64,000 bases of DNA from Prevotella sp. (lineage in GTDB: Bacteria; Bacteroidota; Bacteroidia; Bacteroidales; Bacteroidaceae). The notes beneath the pieces are model-generated. The model saw only the letters and a program-made list of their open reading frames with translations. It had not been told where the DNA came from and made no database searches. The position numbers were made by a program, and so were the translations under genes. Location of the stretch: assembly GCA_017445845.1 (NCBI GenBank), contig JAFSRY010000033.1:53021-117020 (forward strand), in the 5' to 3' direction. Below, in pieces: positions 46,523-54,981 of this stretch (position 1 is its first letter; every line of letters starts with the position of its first letter).

Positions 46523-46707
46523 CCGAATAGCAGGAAGCTGACCCTCGAAACAGCCTTTTTTAGGTCCCGAAAGTAAGTTTCGTGGGTGACGATTGGTAGC
46601 TTCGAGAGAGTAAAACAACTTGTTTTGCTTGATAAAATAGACTATTTTACTCGACAAAACAACTTGTTTTACTATGAGTATCTTAGTTATCGATAGTCAG
46701 CTTCCTG
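46523..46707. repeat. Composite 22-base array D flanked by an inverted repeat
   Basis: Units in one 22-base register begin at 46523, 46545, 46567, 46589, 46611, 46633 and 46655. The 46567 unit matches array C at 20 of 22 bases; the last three are different palindromic sequences (AAAACAACTTGTTTT, AAAATAGACTATTTT). CAGGAAGCTGAC at 46531-46542 recurs inverted at 46696-46707, bounding the block. The surrounding 46115-46870 gap also contains the heptad array, a GGTGGTAGATTGG copy near 46350, and the ABC-F promoter, but no gene. Confidence 0.8.
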
Positions 46708-46870
46708 TGTTTTGACATTGTGAATGGTTGTAAATGTCTGATAGTTAGCCTGTTGATGAAAAAGCGAATTTTATAGCCTTGTTTTCGGCCCAAAATCCTA
46801 TCGGATGAGACTTCTGACGCAAAATTTCATACCATTTGTCAGAAAAAATCTGAAAATTTAACACTTTCGC

Positions 46871-48733
46871 TTATAGGATGACTTTCTTTTGATTTACAAT
46901 GTAGACACCCTTTTGTTTGTGGTTTAAAACTTGAGGTCTGGGTCTTGACGTTTTGTATCCGTTGAGGGTGTAGATGTCATCGCTGCCATTCTTTCTTTCG
47001 TTGCTGGTGATGGGCTCGATGTCGGTTGTGATGTCAAAAGTGAGTTCTGCACTGTAGAGTGAGCCGCCAGTGCAGGGCTTGGCCTCTACGCGATAGGTGT
47101 AGTTGCCTCTTTTTGCGACCGTATCGGTGTAATTGTAAGTGGCCCGTTGTTCCTTGATGTCGAGTGTCGCAATGGTTTCCCATCGTGGTGTTTCGTCGTC
47201 GTTGTTTCTTCTTTGCAGGTTGATGGCATTGTTGTATTCACCGTTTTTGTCGTTCCAAATGAGGCGGACAATTCCTTTTTTTAAGTCACCTCCCCGGTTG
47301 CGGAAGTTTGAGGGTGCATACATTTTGGGTGTGTTGGGTATTTTTTCGTTCGCCTGATTGTAGGCCAAGCCTGGGTTCATCGTAGCGTAGTACTGTCCGA
47401 TGGGCGTCAGATATTGCTTTGATGCCAGCGAGGCATCGTCGCCATTGTGAAACTTATAGCAGCCCTCCCACAGGTTGAAAGGAGCATAGCGTTCGATGTA
47501 GTTGCATTCGGCAAGGAACTCAAGGATGGGGCGAAAACCGTCGAGTTCGGTCTGATAGTTCTGTGCATTCGCATCGCGGTTGCCGTTGGGCCATCCTGTC
47601 CATCCGGCCCCCCAGTTCATTTCTGTGATCCAGATAGGGCGACCGTTGCCGTAGTTGTTATGATATTCTCCGAGCAGCCATTCCCAATCCCATCGCGACG
47701 AATACCAGTAGGCATGAACGGCAACGAAGTCGCAGCGCCAGCCTCGTGCGTCGATGCTGTCCATAAACTCACTGAGCCATGCGGTGTTGCCGGCTACTGC
47801 TGGTGACCCGAGGCGTTTGCCCGTGGCCATCATCTCTGACCATGTGTCGAGTACCTCGGCTACAGTGGTGGGTATCTCGTTGGGGTCGTTGGTGTTGTCG
47901 GGTTCGTTGTTGCCAAGGGCATGGGGCGACGAGCCGTTGCGACCAACCTCATCAAACCCCGGCCACCACTTGTTGTGATGGTGGGTGACATATTCGGTAT
48001 CGGCCATTTTGGGGTTTCCGGCACCCCAGTCGTAGCACCATGTGGCGTTGAGGGCAGCATTGATGTCTGCCTGGCTACCGCCCCATCCCTGCTTGTTGAC
48101 ATCGTTCCACTTGAAGATGCGATAGGACGATATGCGGCCGGCAAGGATGTTGGGCAGCGTGATGCTGAGGTTCTGCCTATCGGCAACGTAGCATCTGCTG
48201 TAGCCTTGTCCGCGTTTCTGCGTAGCAAAGGTCACCATGTAGCCTCGGCGCAGGGTGAAACTCAGGGCACGGTTGTTGAGCTTTGCATCGGTGAGGTCGT
48301 TCATGAAGCCGTTGGCATTCTCCAATCCGAAGTCGCTGCATGACTCGCCCTGTTGCCGCCGTTCGGTGTATAGGGTGAGAGGCTTGACATCGTCGCCGTA
48401 GGGCAGGATGATACAGCCACGGTCGTAGATGCGCACCTGACAGTTCTTCCCGTTAACAGCTGCCTCGCCATTGATGAGGATACATGTTGACAAGGTACTG
48501 GCCGTGAGTTTAGAGGGTCTTACCTGATCGAGGATGACAACAGCATTGTCGGTGTTGACGATGTTCACCTGTCCGTTGGCACGGAAGGGTGTAGCCGACG
48601 TGATGTGATAGTCGACGGCAGTGGTCAGCGTGATGCCTTCTGTCAGCTGGTCCACCGTTTCCTTTTTGTTGGCAGCCCAAAGTGTGGCGGCTGTCCAGGC
48701 CATCAGCATGGCTAAGAGCAGTTTTCTTTTCAT
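46871..48733 (-). CDS. Secreted GH128-like beta-glucanase with sorting tail
   Basis: A 620-residue exported enzyme. A signal peptide (1-20) precedes an N-terminal beta-rich region (about 25-190). Residues about 205-450 match the GH128/Asl1 catalytic core: CYDWGAGNP, ALGNNEPDNTND with the probable acid/base Glu, FVAVHAYWYS and PIWITEMNWGAGW with the nucleophile Glu. Family members attack beta-1,3-glucans. A fibronectin-like domain (about 490-570) follows, and the last 40 residues (YTLNGYKTSRP...GVYIVNQKKVIL) form a type IX-style sorting tail. It is divergent from an AraC regulator, and its leader contains a terminator hairpin. Confidence 0.85.
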   Translation of the reverse strand: MKRKLLLAMLMAWTAATLWAANKKETVDQLTEGITLTTAVDYHITSATPFRANGQVNIVNTDNAVVILDQVRPSKLTASTLSTCILINGEAAVNGKNCQVRIYDRGCIILPYGDDVKPLTLYTERRQQGESCSDFGLENANGFMNDLTDAKLNNRALSFTLRRGYMVTFATQKRGQGYSRCYVADRQNLSITLPNILAGRISSYRIFKWNDVNKQGWGGSQADINAALNATWCYDWGAGNPKMADTEYVTHHHNKWWPGFDEVGRNGSSPHALGNNEPDNTNDPNEIPTTVAEVLDTWSEMMATGKRLGSPAVAGNTAWLSEFMDSIDARGWRCDFVAVHAYWYSSRWDWEWLLGEYHNNYGNGRPIWITEMNWGAGWTGWPNGNRDANAQNYQTELDGFRPILEFLAECNYIERYAPFNLWEGCYKFHNGDDASLASKQYLTPIGQYYATMNPGLAYNQANEKIPNTPKMYAPSNFRNRGGDLKKGIVRLIWNDKNGEYNNAINLQRRNNDDETPRWETIATLDIKEQRATYNYTDTVAKRGNYTYRVEAKPCTGGSLYSAELTFDITTDIEPITSNERKNGSDDIYTLNGYKTSRPRPQVLNHKQKGVYIVNQKKVIL

Positions 48734-48768
48734 ATCTTCATTCTTTTGTTATTACATCTTTTCATTTT

Positions 48769-48807
48769 AAAAAAGTCTGGATGCCAGCTGTCACAGCTCG
48801 CACCCAG
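48769..48807 (-). terminator. Terminator hairpin inside the GH128 leader
   Basis: Reading leftward, CTGGGTGCGAGCTGT (48807-48793) can pair with ACAGCTGGCATCCAG (48791-48777) at 14 of 15 positions, followed by six T (48774-48769). It sits 36 bases before the GH128 start and about 140 bases after a TAACTTTG element (48957-48950), so transcripts would have to pass it. Confidence 0.7.
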
Positions 48808-49151
48808 AACATCTTGTCTAACATCTTTTTTAAATATATCATATTTTGTTGATAGCGGTACTGTTTTTTTCTTTGATGTTCTACAAGACGTAAACGGTGT
48901 AGGGCTGCAATAACCCCATTATAAAAAGCCTAAACTAACTAAATCGTTGCAAAGTTATGAACTTTTCATCTCCTTTCAATTACAAAAAACAGCCAATTAT
49001 TTGTAAAAATCGAAACATGTCCTATTTTTTATCTATTCTTCCTTTCTTTTTGACATGACTACCTTTTTCCCTCTGGTTATGACGATTTCCCAAATTTTTT
49101 GCAAAAATAATTTCTTTATCATGTTAAAGGATTATAAATTAAGAGCGAATA

Positions 49152-49183
49152 TTTGTAAAAACCGAACCAATTCTCTATTTTTG
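49152..49183 (+). promoter_or_regulatory. Promoter of the AraC-type regulator
   Basis: TTTG (49152-49155), 20 bases, TATTTTTG (49176-49183), 14 bases before the start codon. An imperfect copy of the same block lies at 48999-49030. The remaining 48734-49197 gap holds the GH128 leader and no further gene. Confidence 0.7.
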
Positions 49184-49197
49184 CAAAAAAAGAGATC

Positions 49198-50061
49198 ATG
49201 CTTCACATTGATGAACTTTTTGAGTCTACTCCGGTGACATGTCATCTTCGGGGTGTTCTTGGCATCGACTACGACTCTCATATGGATTACCTTTCAGAGG
49301 GCATCACAACCGTTCCATTATCAGCCTATGTGCTGCTGTTTGTGACTCAAGGAAGGTTGTGTTATCAACTTGATGGGCGTGAATGTCAACTTGAAGCGAG
49401 GAATATGGTCCTCTATGCACCTTGGACCCAGTTATCTATCCTTTCAAAGAGTGATGACTTCCATGGTCATCAGTTGTTTTGTGACCAGGCTATCTTTGAC
49501 CGCCTCGTCATGGAAAACGGTGGCGATGTGGGATTTTTGCAGTCTCGGAAAGAGTTTCCCGTCGTTGTACTTACTTCCAGGCAACAGACCGATATCACGG
49601 CTTTTCTTCAATTGATGATGTCGGCAATCGCGGAAACTCAGCATTATCGCGTTCAGATTGTGATGGGATTAATGCGAAGTATTCAGCTCTATATAGTTGA
49701 ACTCCATTCGGCTTTTATTGACGTACTTTCGCTTACCAGCGAGCGTGAGCGGCTCTATCGTGACTTCATGAAGTTGGCTGTGGAACACTATCAGCATGAG
49801 CGCAAGTTATCGTTCTACGCCAGACATCTGTGTGTTTCTACCACTTATTTGTCGCGTATCGTTCGTGAGGTTTCCGGTCAGACGGTGAAGAATGTTCTCA
49901 AGAACATGCTCGTTACCGAGGCTGGATATCGTCTGCGTAATACGGCTCAGTCGGTAAGCGAGATTTCTTATCACTTGGGATTTGAAGACCAGAGTGCTTT
50001 CACCCACTTCTTCCGTAAACATGTCGGTCAGTCTCCCCTGCAGTATCGGGCTTTTAAGTAG
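49198..50061 (+). CDS. AraC-family transcriptional regulator
   Basis: A 287-residue regulator. The N-terminal ~150 residues have the cupin-like pattern of effector-binding AraC domains (SAYVLLFVTQGRLCYQLDGRECQLEARNMVLYAP). The C-terminal ~100 residues carry two helix-turn-helix motifs: LSFYARHLCVSTTYLSRIVREVSG and VSEISYHLGFEDQSAFTHFFRKHVGQSPLQYR, the classical family signature. It is transcribed away from the GH128 gene, whose control is its most probable task, and may repress its own promoter. The ligand is unknown. Confidence 0.92.
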   Translation: MLHIDELFESTPVTCHLRGVLGIDYDSHMDYLSEGITTVPLSAYVLLFVTQGRLCYQLDGRECQLEARNMVLYAPWTQLSILSKSDDFHGHQLFCDQAIFDRLVMENGGDVGFLQSRKEFPVVVLTSRQQTDITAFLQLMMSAIAETQHYRVQIVMGLMRSIQLYIVELHSAFIDVLSLTSERERLYRDFMKLAVEHYQHERKLSFYARHLCVSTTYLSRIVREVSGQTVKNVLKNMLVTEAGYRLRNTAQSVSEISYHLGFEDQSAFTHFFRKHVGQSPLQYRAFK

Positions 50062-50091
50062 TCATGGTTGCAGTTATGGCTGTCCTTTTCT

Positions 50092-50544
50092 TCACACTAC
50101 GACTCCTGTGACGTAAGCCAACAGGAGGTAGCGTAGGAATTTTCCGAGTGCGATGCTGATGTAGGTGATGGCGGGGTTGGCGCGCATGAGGCCGAGGGCG
50201 ATGGTGAGTGCGGTGCCGATGACGGGCAGGAAGGCGAAGAACCCCATCCATGCGCCGCGTCCGGCAAGGAACCGCTGCGCCCTTTCTATCTTTTCAGGTC
50301 TGACGTGCAGGTAGCGTTCTATCCAGTCGGTGCGCCCGAGTCGTCCGATGTGGTAGTTGACGATGGAGCCGAGCACGTTGCCTGCCGACGCATAGAGCAC
50401 CAGAGACAGGGGGGGCAATCCGGCTGCCTGCAGGGCCACCATGACGGCTTCGCTGCTGTAGGGAATGAAGGAACCTGCGAGGAAGGCGGCGACGAACATG
50501 CCCCAGTAGCCGTAGTGGATGAGGATTTCTATGATATTTTCCAT
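50092..50544 (-). CDS. YqaA-like DedA/SNARE-associated membrane protein
   Basis: A 150-residue inner-membrane protein with about four hydrophobic segments. The pattern GYWGMFVAAFLAGSFIPYSSEAVMVAL, then NVLGSIVNYHIGRLG, RGAWMGFFAFLPVIGTALTIALGLMR and the C-terminal helix match the short YqaA branch of the DedA/VTT family, related to lipid scramblases and undecaprenyl-phosphate carriers. Specific function is not known. It starts 16 bases inside the upstream membrane-protein gene, so the two are coupled. Confidence 0.85.
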   Translation of the reverse strand: MENIIEILIHYGYWGMFVAAFLAGSFIPYSSEAVMVALQAAGLPPLSLVLYASAGNVLGSIVNYHIGRLGRTDWIERYLHVRPEKIERAQRFLAGRGAWMGFFAFLPVIGTALTIALGLMRANPAITYISIALGKFLRYLLLAYVTGVVV

Positions 50545-51488
50545 AGTGACAGTGCTGTGAGCAGGGCTGCCGTCGTGAGCATGGCGATGAACATGAGGTT
50601 GGTGAGCCGTGAGTTGGTGAACGTTATGAAGTGGGCGATGAGGGGTGCCGTTTGGGCGATGAGCAGCGGCAGGAGCAGCGACAGCCTTTGGGGTTGCACG
50701 AGGATAAGAAGCAGCGTGAGGATGCCGGTGGTGATGAAGACTCGGAACAGCATTCGTGTCTTGATGCTTTCATGGTGGCTCGTATAGAGGAAGTTGAGGG
50801 TTCCCAGAAGAAACAGCAGGGCGACGAAGCTGATGGTCGTGGCTTCTTCGGGCTGCCATTGGCTGATGTCGGCCAGTGGTATGAGTTGTTCTGAAACTGG
50901 CGGGATGAGTCTTTCGGGTAGGGAGGGTTGCCGGAGCAGGTACAGTGGCAGCATCAGCCAGCAGGGTAATGCGAGTCCCAGCAGGGAGGCCACGAGGCTT
51001 CGTGGGCTGAATGCCATGAGGCTTGTGGCGAGCAGTATCCATAGGAGGGGTACGAACAGGAGCACATAGGGTGTGAAGAGGGCTGCCACGCTCAGTAGTG
51101 CGAAGGCTGTGAAGGTGTGTCCGATGGCTTGCTTGTCCTGGAAGGTTGCAAAGAGGTGGTGGTAGCAGCCGAGCATGAGGCATGTGGTGAGAAGTCCTTC
51201 AACGGTCTCGCGCCCAAAGACGGAGAGGCTGCACACGGTGAGCACGAGGAGGGTGCAGGCGGGCATACGGCTGAAGGTGCGCATGAGGGCATAGTGGGTG
51301 TTGAGTAGTGCGGTCTGCCAGCAGGCTACGGCTGTGAGCAGTGCCATGATGATGTAGCGGCCGGTGCTGATGGCTGATGTCGTGTCGTCGGCCAACGCAC
51401 AGACTGCCGTCCAGACTGCCGCTGTCAGCAGGACGGTCCAGGGGAGGGCTGTCCTGCTTTCGGCTATTCGGTTTTGTAATCGTTTCAT
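50529..51488 (-). CDS. Polytopic membrane protein, function unknown
   Basis: A 319-residue protein with roughly nine hydrophobic segments and short loops, among them WTVLLTAAVWTAVCALA, YIIMALLTAVACW, ACTLLVLTVCSLSVFG, LLSVAALFTPYVLLFVPLLWILLATSLM and ISFVALLFLLGTLNFLY. No family motif is recognised. Similar unnamed polytopic proteins occur beside dedA-like genes in Bacteroidales, from memory only. It overlaps the YqaA-like gene by 16 bases, suggesting a shared envelope function. Confidence 0.7.
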   Translation of the reverse strand: MKRLQNRIAESRTALPWTVLLTAAVWTAVCALADDTTSAISTGRYIIMALLTAVACWQTALLNTHYALMRTFSRMPACTLLVLTVCSLSVFGRETVEGLLTTCLMLGCYHHLFATFQDKQAIGHTFTAFALLSVAALFTPYVLLFVPLLWILLATSLMAFSPRSLVASLLGLALPCWLMLPLYLLRQPSLPERLIPPVSEQLIPLADISQWQPEEATTISFVALLFLLGTLNFLYTSHHESIKTRMLFRVFITTGILTLLLILVQPQRLSLLLPLLIAQTAPLIAHFITFTNSRLTNLMFIAMLTTAALLTALSLWKIS

Positions 51489-51504
51489 TTTTTATAATAT
51501 AGTT

Positions 51505-51594
51505 GGTGGTTTGGTAGATTGGGAGAATAGCTTGTATGGTAGGTAACTTTCCTAAACGACCAAACGACTAAACGACCAATCACCTAATAAAGGT
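51505..51594. repeat. GGTAGATTGG-type dispersed inverted-repeat element 1
   Basis: GGTGGTTTGGTAGATTGG (51505-51522), GGTAGGTAACTTTCC (51539-51553), then repeated ACGACCAAACGACTAAACGACCAATC. The right side partly complements the left. It fills the gap between the membrane-protein gene and purD and reaches the purD stop codon. Confidence 0.75.
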
Positions 51595-52858
51595 CTTTTC
51601 CAATGTCACGTCGGAAATAGCAACCGTCAAAACTTATTTGTCTTGCCACCTCGAAGCTGGCGCGCAGGGCTTCCTCTTTGTTGTCGCCATAGGAGGAGAC
51701 GGCCAGCACGCGTCCACCATTGGTGACGAGGGTTCCGTCGATGAGCTTTGTGCCGGCATGAAAGAGGTGGGTGTCGGCATTGAGCCGTTCCGGAAGGGTG
51801 ATGGCATAGCCTTTTCCGTAGGCTTCGGGATAGCCGCCGGAGACGAGCATGACGGTGACGGCGGCCCGTGGGTCGATGGCTATGCGGCATTGGTCAAGGG
51901 TGCCGTCGGCAACGCCTTTTAGGAGGTCTACGAGGTCGCTTTCCACTCTCAGCATGACGCTCTCGGTCTCAGGGTCGCCCATGCGGCAGTTGTATTCGAT
52001 GACGTATGGGTTGCCGGCTACATTCATCAGTCCGAAGAAGATGAATCCTTTGTAGTCGATGCCTTCGGCGGCGAGTCCATCTACGGTGGGTCGGATGATG
52101 CGGTCCTCGACCTTCTGCATCCACTCGGCCGTGGCGAAGGGTACGGGCGAGACGCTGCCCATGCCTCCCGTGTTGAGTCCGGTGTCGCCCTCGCCGATGC
52201 GCTTGTAGTCTTTGGCTTCGGGCAGAATCTGGTAATGCCTGCCGTCGGTGAGCACGAAGACGGAGCACTCGATGCCCTGCAGATACTCTTCGATGACGAC
52301 ACGGCTGGAGGCATTGCCGAACATGCCGCCCAGCATCTCGCGGAGTTCCTGTCGGGCTTCGTCCAGGGTCGGCAGGATGAGGACTCCTTTTCCGGCACAG
52401 AGGCCATCGGCCTTCAGCACATAGGGTGGCTGGAGGGTTTCGAGGAAGGCAAGGCCTTCATCGAGGTGTTCGCCATCGAAGGTTTTATAGCGCGCCGTGG
52501 GTATGGCATGGCGTTGCATGAAGGTCTTGGCGAAATCTTTCGACCCTTCCAGCCGGGCCCCTGCCTTGGAGGGTCCGATGACTGCTATATGACGGGTACG
52601 GCTGTCGGACTTCAACTGATCGTAGATGCCTTTTACCAACGGGTCTTCAGGTCCGACGACGACCATGTCGATGTGTTGTTCGATGCAAAACGACTTGATG
52701 GCATCGAAGTCATCGGCCTTCATGCTGACGTTCTCGCCACAGGAGGCTGTGCCAGGATTGCCTGGTGCGATGAAGAGTTTTTCAACTTGGTTGCTTTGCG
52801 CAATTTTCCATGCTATGGCGTGCTCACGGCCGCCGCTGCCTAATAATAGTATTCTCAT
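51584..52858 (-). CDS. purD: Phosphoribosylamine-glycine ligase
   Basis: A 424-residue ATP-grasp ligase, second step of purine synthesis. The N-terminal [16 protein letters not shown] and [12 protein letters not shown] begin the fold; the ATP-grasp core shows [47 protein letters not shown], and the Mg-binding [12 protein letters not shown]. The C-terminal domain ends with the short [12 protein letters not shown] and VLAVSSYG strands. It is monocistronic between repeat elements. Confidence 0.95.
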   Translation of the reverse strand: MRILLLGSGGREHAIAWKIAQSNQVEKLFIAPGNPGTASCGENVSMKADDFDAIKSFCIEQHIDMVVVGPEDPLVKGIYDQLKSDSRTRHIAVIGPSKAGARLEGSKDFAKTFMQRHAIPTARYKTFDGEHLDEGLAFLETLQPPYVLKADGLCAGKGVLILPTLDEARQELREMLGGMFGNASSRVVIEEYLQGIECSVFVLTDGRHYQILPEAKDYKRIGEGDTGLNTGGMGSVSPVPFATAEWMQKVEDRIIRPTVDGLAAEGIDYKGFIFFGLMNVAGNPYVIEYNCRMGDPETESVMLRVESDLVDLLKGVADGTLDQCRIAIDPRAAVTVMLVSGGYPEAYGKGYAITLPERLNADTHLFHAGTKLIDGTLVTNGGRVLAVSSYGDNKEEALRASFEVARQISFDGCYFRRDIGKDLY

Positions 52859-52865
52859 AAAGGTG

Positions 52866-52952
52866 ATATCTTTCAGTTGACGAGATAAAGAGTTATATCT
52901 TTCTGTTGCCGAGTTAACGAGTTAAATCTTTTAGTTGACAAGTTGACGAGTT
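52866..52952. repeat. Three-copy 29-base tandem repeat
   Basis: Three 29-base units start at 52866, 52895 and 52924, each of the form WWATCTTTYnGTTGnCnAGn..GAGTT. They occupy the purD-topB gap almost exactly, ending one base before the topB stop codon. Confidence 0.85.
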
Positions 52953-52953
52953 A

Positions 52954-54816
52954 TTACTTTTTCACCTTTTCACCTTTTTGGTGGGAAGTCTCCTCGATTG
53001 TGATGCGGCGGTTGCTATTGTCGCGCAGCACGTCGTTGACAATTGTCGTAATCTGCTCTTTCAGTTCGGCGATGAACTGCTGCGGGTCGTATTTCTGATG
53101 TTCGATGTCGCGCAGCTTCTTCTCCCATATACCTGTGAGTTCACAGCTTTTCAGCAGTTCTTCGCGGATGAGTCCGATGAGTTCGATGCCTGTGGGTGTC
53201 GCCACCAGTCGCTTGCGTTCGCGACGGATATAGTGACGCTTGAAGAGGGTCTCAATGATGCCGGCTCGCGACGAGGGGCGGCCGATGCCGTTTTCTTTCA
53301 GAGCGGCACGCAGCTCTTCGTCTTCCACAAACTTACCCGCTGTCTCCATGGCCCGGAGCAGCGACGCTTCGGTATAGTAGGGGGGGGGCGTCGTCTGCTT
53401 CTCGGTGAGGGTAGGGGTGTGAGGGCCGCTCTCGCCTTTGGTGAATGTGGGCAGCGTCTTCTCCTCATCGTCTTTCTTCTCGTCGGACTCTTCTGCCACT
53501 TTTACGTCTTTGGCATAGATGGTGCGCCAACCGAGTTCGAGGATTTCCTTTCCCGATACTTTGAACTCGATGCCGTCGACATCGCCCAGGACAGTGGTCG
53601 TGGAGAACTTACATTCGGGATGGAACGCCGCAATGAAACGGCGGGCTACCAGGTCGTAGACATGAAACTCTGCATCGGAGAGTCCTTGCGGGGGAATGCC
53701 CGTCGGAATGATGGCATGGTGGTCGGTAACTTTCGATGTGTCAAAGACTTTCTTTGTCTTCTTCAAGGGCTTCCCTCCTAACGGCCTGACGAGGTCGGCG
53801 TAGGGTGAGGCTCCGTTGCGGATGGTCTTGTAGAGCCCGTTCATGATGTTCGGACACTGGGGATAGACGTCATCGGGCAGGTACTGCGTGTCGACACGAG
53901 GATAGGTGGTCAGCTTACGTTCGTAGAGCGTCTGGATGAGGTTAAGGGTCGTCTCTGCTGAGTAGCCGAACTTCTTGTTGCACTCCACCTGTAGCGATGT
54001 GAGGTCGAAGAGGTTGGGCGGCTGTTCGGTGCCTTTCTTTTTCTCCACACTGGTTACCATGAAGGGCTTGCCTTCGATGGTTTGGAATGCCGTCTCGCCT
54101 TCTTCCTTCGAAGTGAATTTTCCCTTTGTGGCGGTGAAGGTGGTGTCGCGATAGACGGTTGCCAAAACCCAATAAGGCTCGGGCTTGAAGGTGTCAATCT
54201 CTTTCTGCCGGTTGACGATGAGGGCCAGCGTCGGTGTCTGTACGCGTCCGATGGACAGCACTTGCCTGTTCTGTCCGTACTTCAGGGTATAGAGGCGTGT
54301 GGCGTTCATGCCGAGCAGCCAGTCGCCGATGGCACGGGAGAGTCCAGCCAGGTAGAGTGGCTGGTATTCGCTCTGATCTTTCAGTTTACTGAACCCTTCG
54401 CGGATGGCATCGTCGGTCATCGACGATATCCACAGCCGTTTGACGGGACATCGAGCGCCAGCCTTCTGCATGACCCACCTTTGGATAAGTTCACCCTCCT
54501 GGCCGGCATCGCCGCAGTTGATGATGGAGTCGGCCTCCTGCATGAGGTGCTCGATGACTTCGAACTGTCGTTTGATGCTGTCTTCGTTGATGAGCTTGAT
54601 GCCAAAACGCTGCGGTATCATCGGCAGGGAAGACAGGCTCCACGTCTTCCACATCGGGGTGTAGTCGTTGGGTTCTTTCAGTGTGCAGAGGTGGCCGAAG
54701 GTCCACGTCACCTGGTAGCCGTTGCCTTCCATGTAGCTGCGGTGGTCGGCTGTGGCTCCGAGAATGCGCGCGATGTCGCGTCCCACACTGGGCTTCTCTG
54801 CAATGCAAACAATCAT
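52954..54816 (-). CDS. topB: DNA topoisomerase III
   Basis: A 620-residue type IA topoisomerase that decatenates single-stranded regions during replication and recombination. The TOPRIM domain opens with MIVCIAEKPSVGRDIARILGA and contains INCGDAGQEGELIQRW; the catalytic Tyr305 lies in TTYPRVDTQYL; GRVQTPTLALIVNRQ and the DHHAIIPT segment complete the active site. The end has no zinc-finger Cys pairs, as in TopB rather than TopA. It lies between two intergenic repeat elements and seems monocistronic. Confidence 0.94.
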   Translation of the reverse strand: MIVCIAEKPSVGRDIARILGATADHRSYMEGNGYQVTWTFGHLCTLKEPNDYTPMWKTWSLSSLPMIPQRFGIKLINEDSIKRQFEVIEHLMQEADSIINCGDAGQEGELIQRWVMQKAGARCPVKRLWISSMTDDAIREGFSKLKDQSEYQPLYLAGLSRAIGDWLLGMNATRLYTLKYGQNRQVLSIGRVQTPTLALIVNRQKEIDTFKPEPYWVLATVYRDTTFTATKGKFTSKEEGETAFQTIEGKPFMVTSVEKKKGTEQPPNLFDLTSLQVECNKKFGYSAETTLNLIQTLYERKLTTYPRVDTQYLPDDVYPQCPNIMNGLYKTIRNGASPYADLVRPLGGKPLKKTKKVFDTSKVTDHHAIIPTGIPPQGLSDAEFHVYDLVARRFIAAFHPECKFSTTTVLGDVDGIEFKVSGKEILELGWRTIYAKDVKVAEESDEKKDDEEKTLPTFTKGESGPHTPTLTEKQTTPPPYYTEASLLRAMETAGKFVEDEELRAALKENGIGRPSSRAGIIETLFKRHYIRRERKRLVATPTGIELIGLIREELLKSCELTGIWEKKLRDIEHQKYDPQQFIAELKEQITTIVNDVLRDNSNRRITIEETSHQKGEKVKK

Positions 54817-54833
54817 AATTTCAGTCTTTAGAC

Positions 54834-54970
54834 TTTTGGGTAGATTGGTAGATTGGTGGTTTGGTAGATTGGTGGTTTGGTCGTATAATCATTTTGGAAA
54901 GTTACCTACCAGAAAAGGTAATACCCCCAATCTACCAATCTACCAATCCACCAATCTATCAAACGACCAA
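54834..54970. repeat. GGTAGATTGG-type dispersed inverted-repeat element 2
   Basis: Left side carries repeated GGTAGATTGG and GGTGGTTTGG (54838-54880); the right side carries CCAATCTACC repeats (54926-54957). GGTGGTTTGGTAGATTGG at 54855-54872 is identical to element 1, and GGAAAGTTACCTACC (54895-54909) is the exact reverse complement of a part of element 1. It fills the topB-GH97 gap. Confidence 0.8.
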
Positions 54971-54981
54971 TCAGCATTCAA

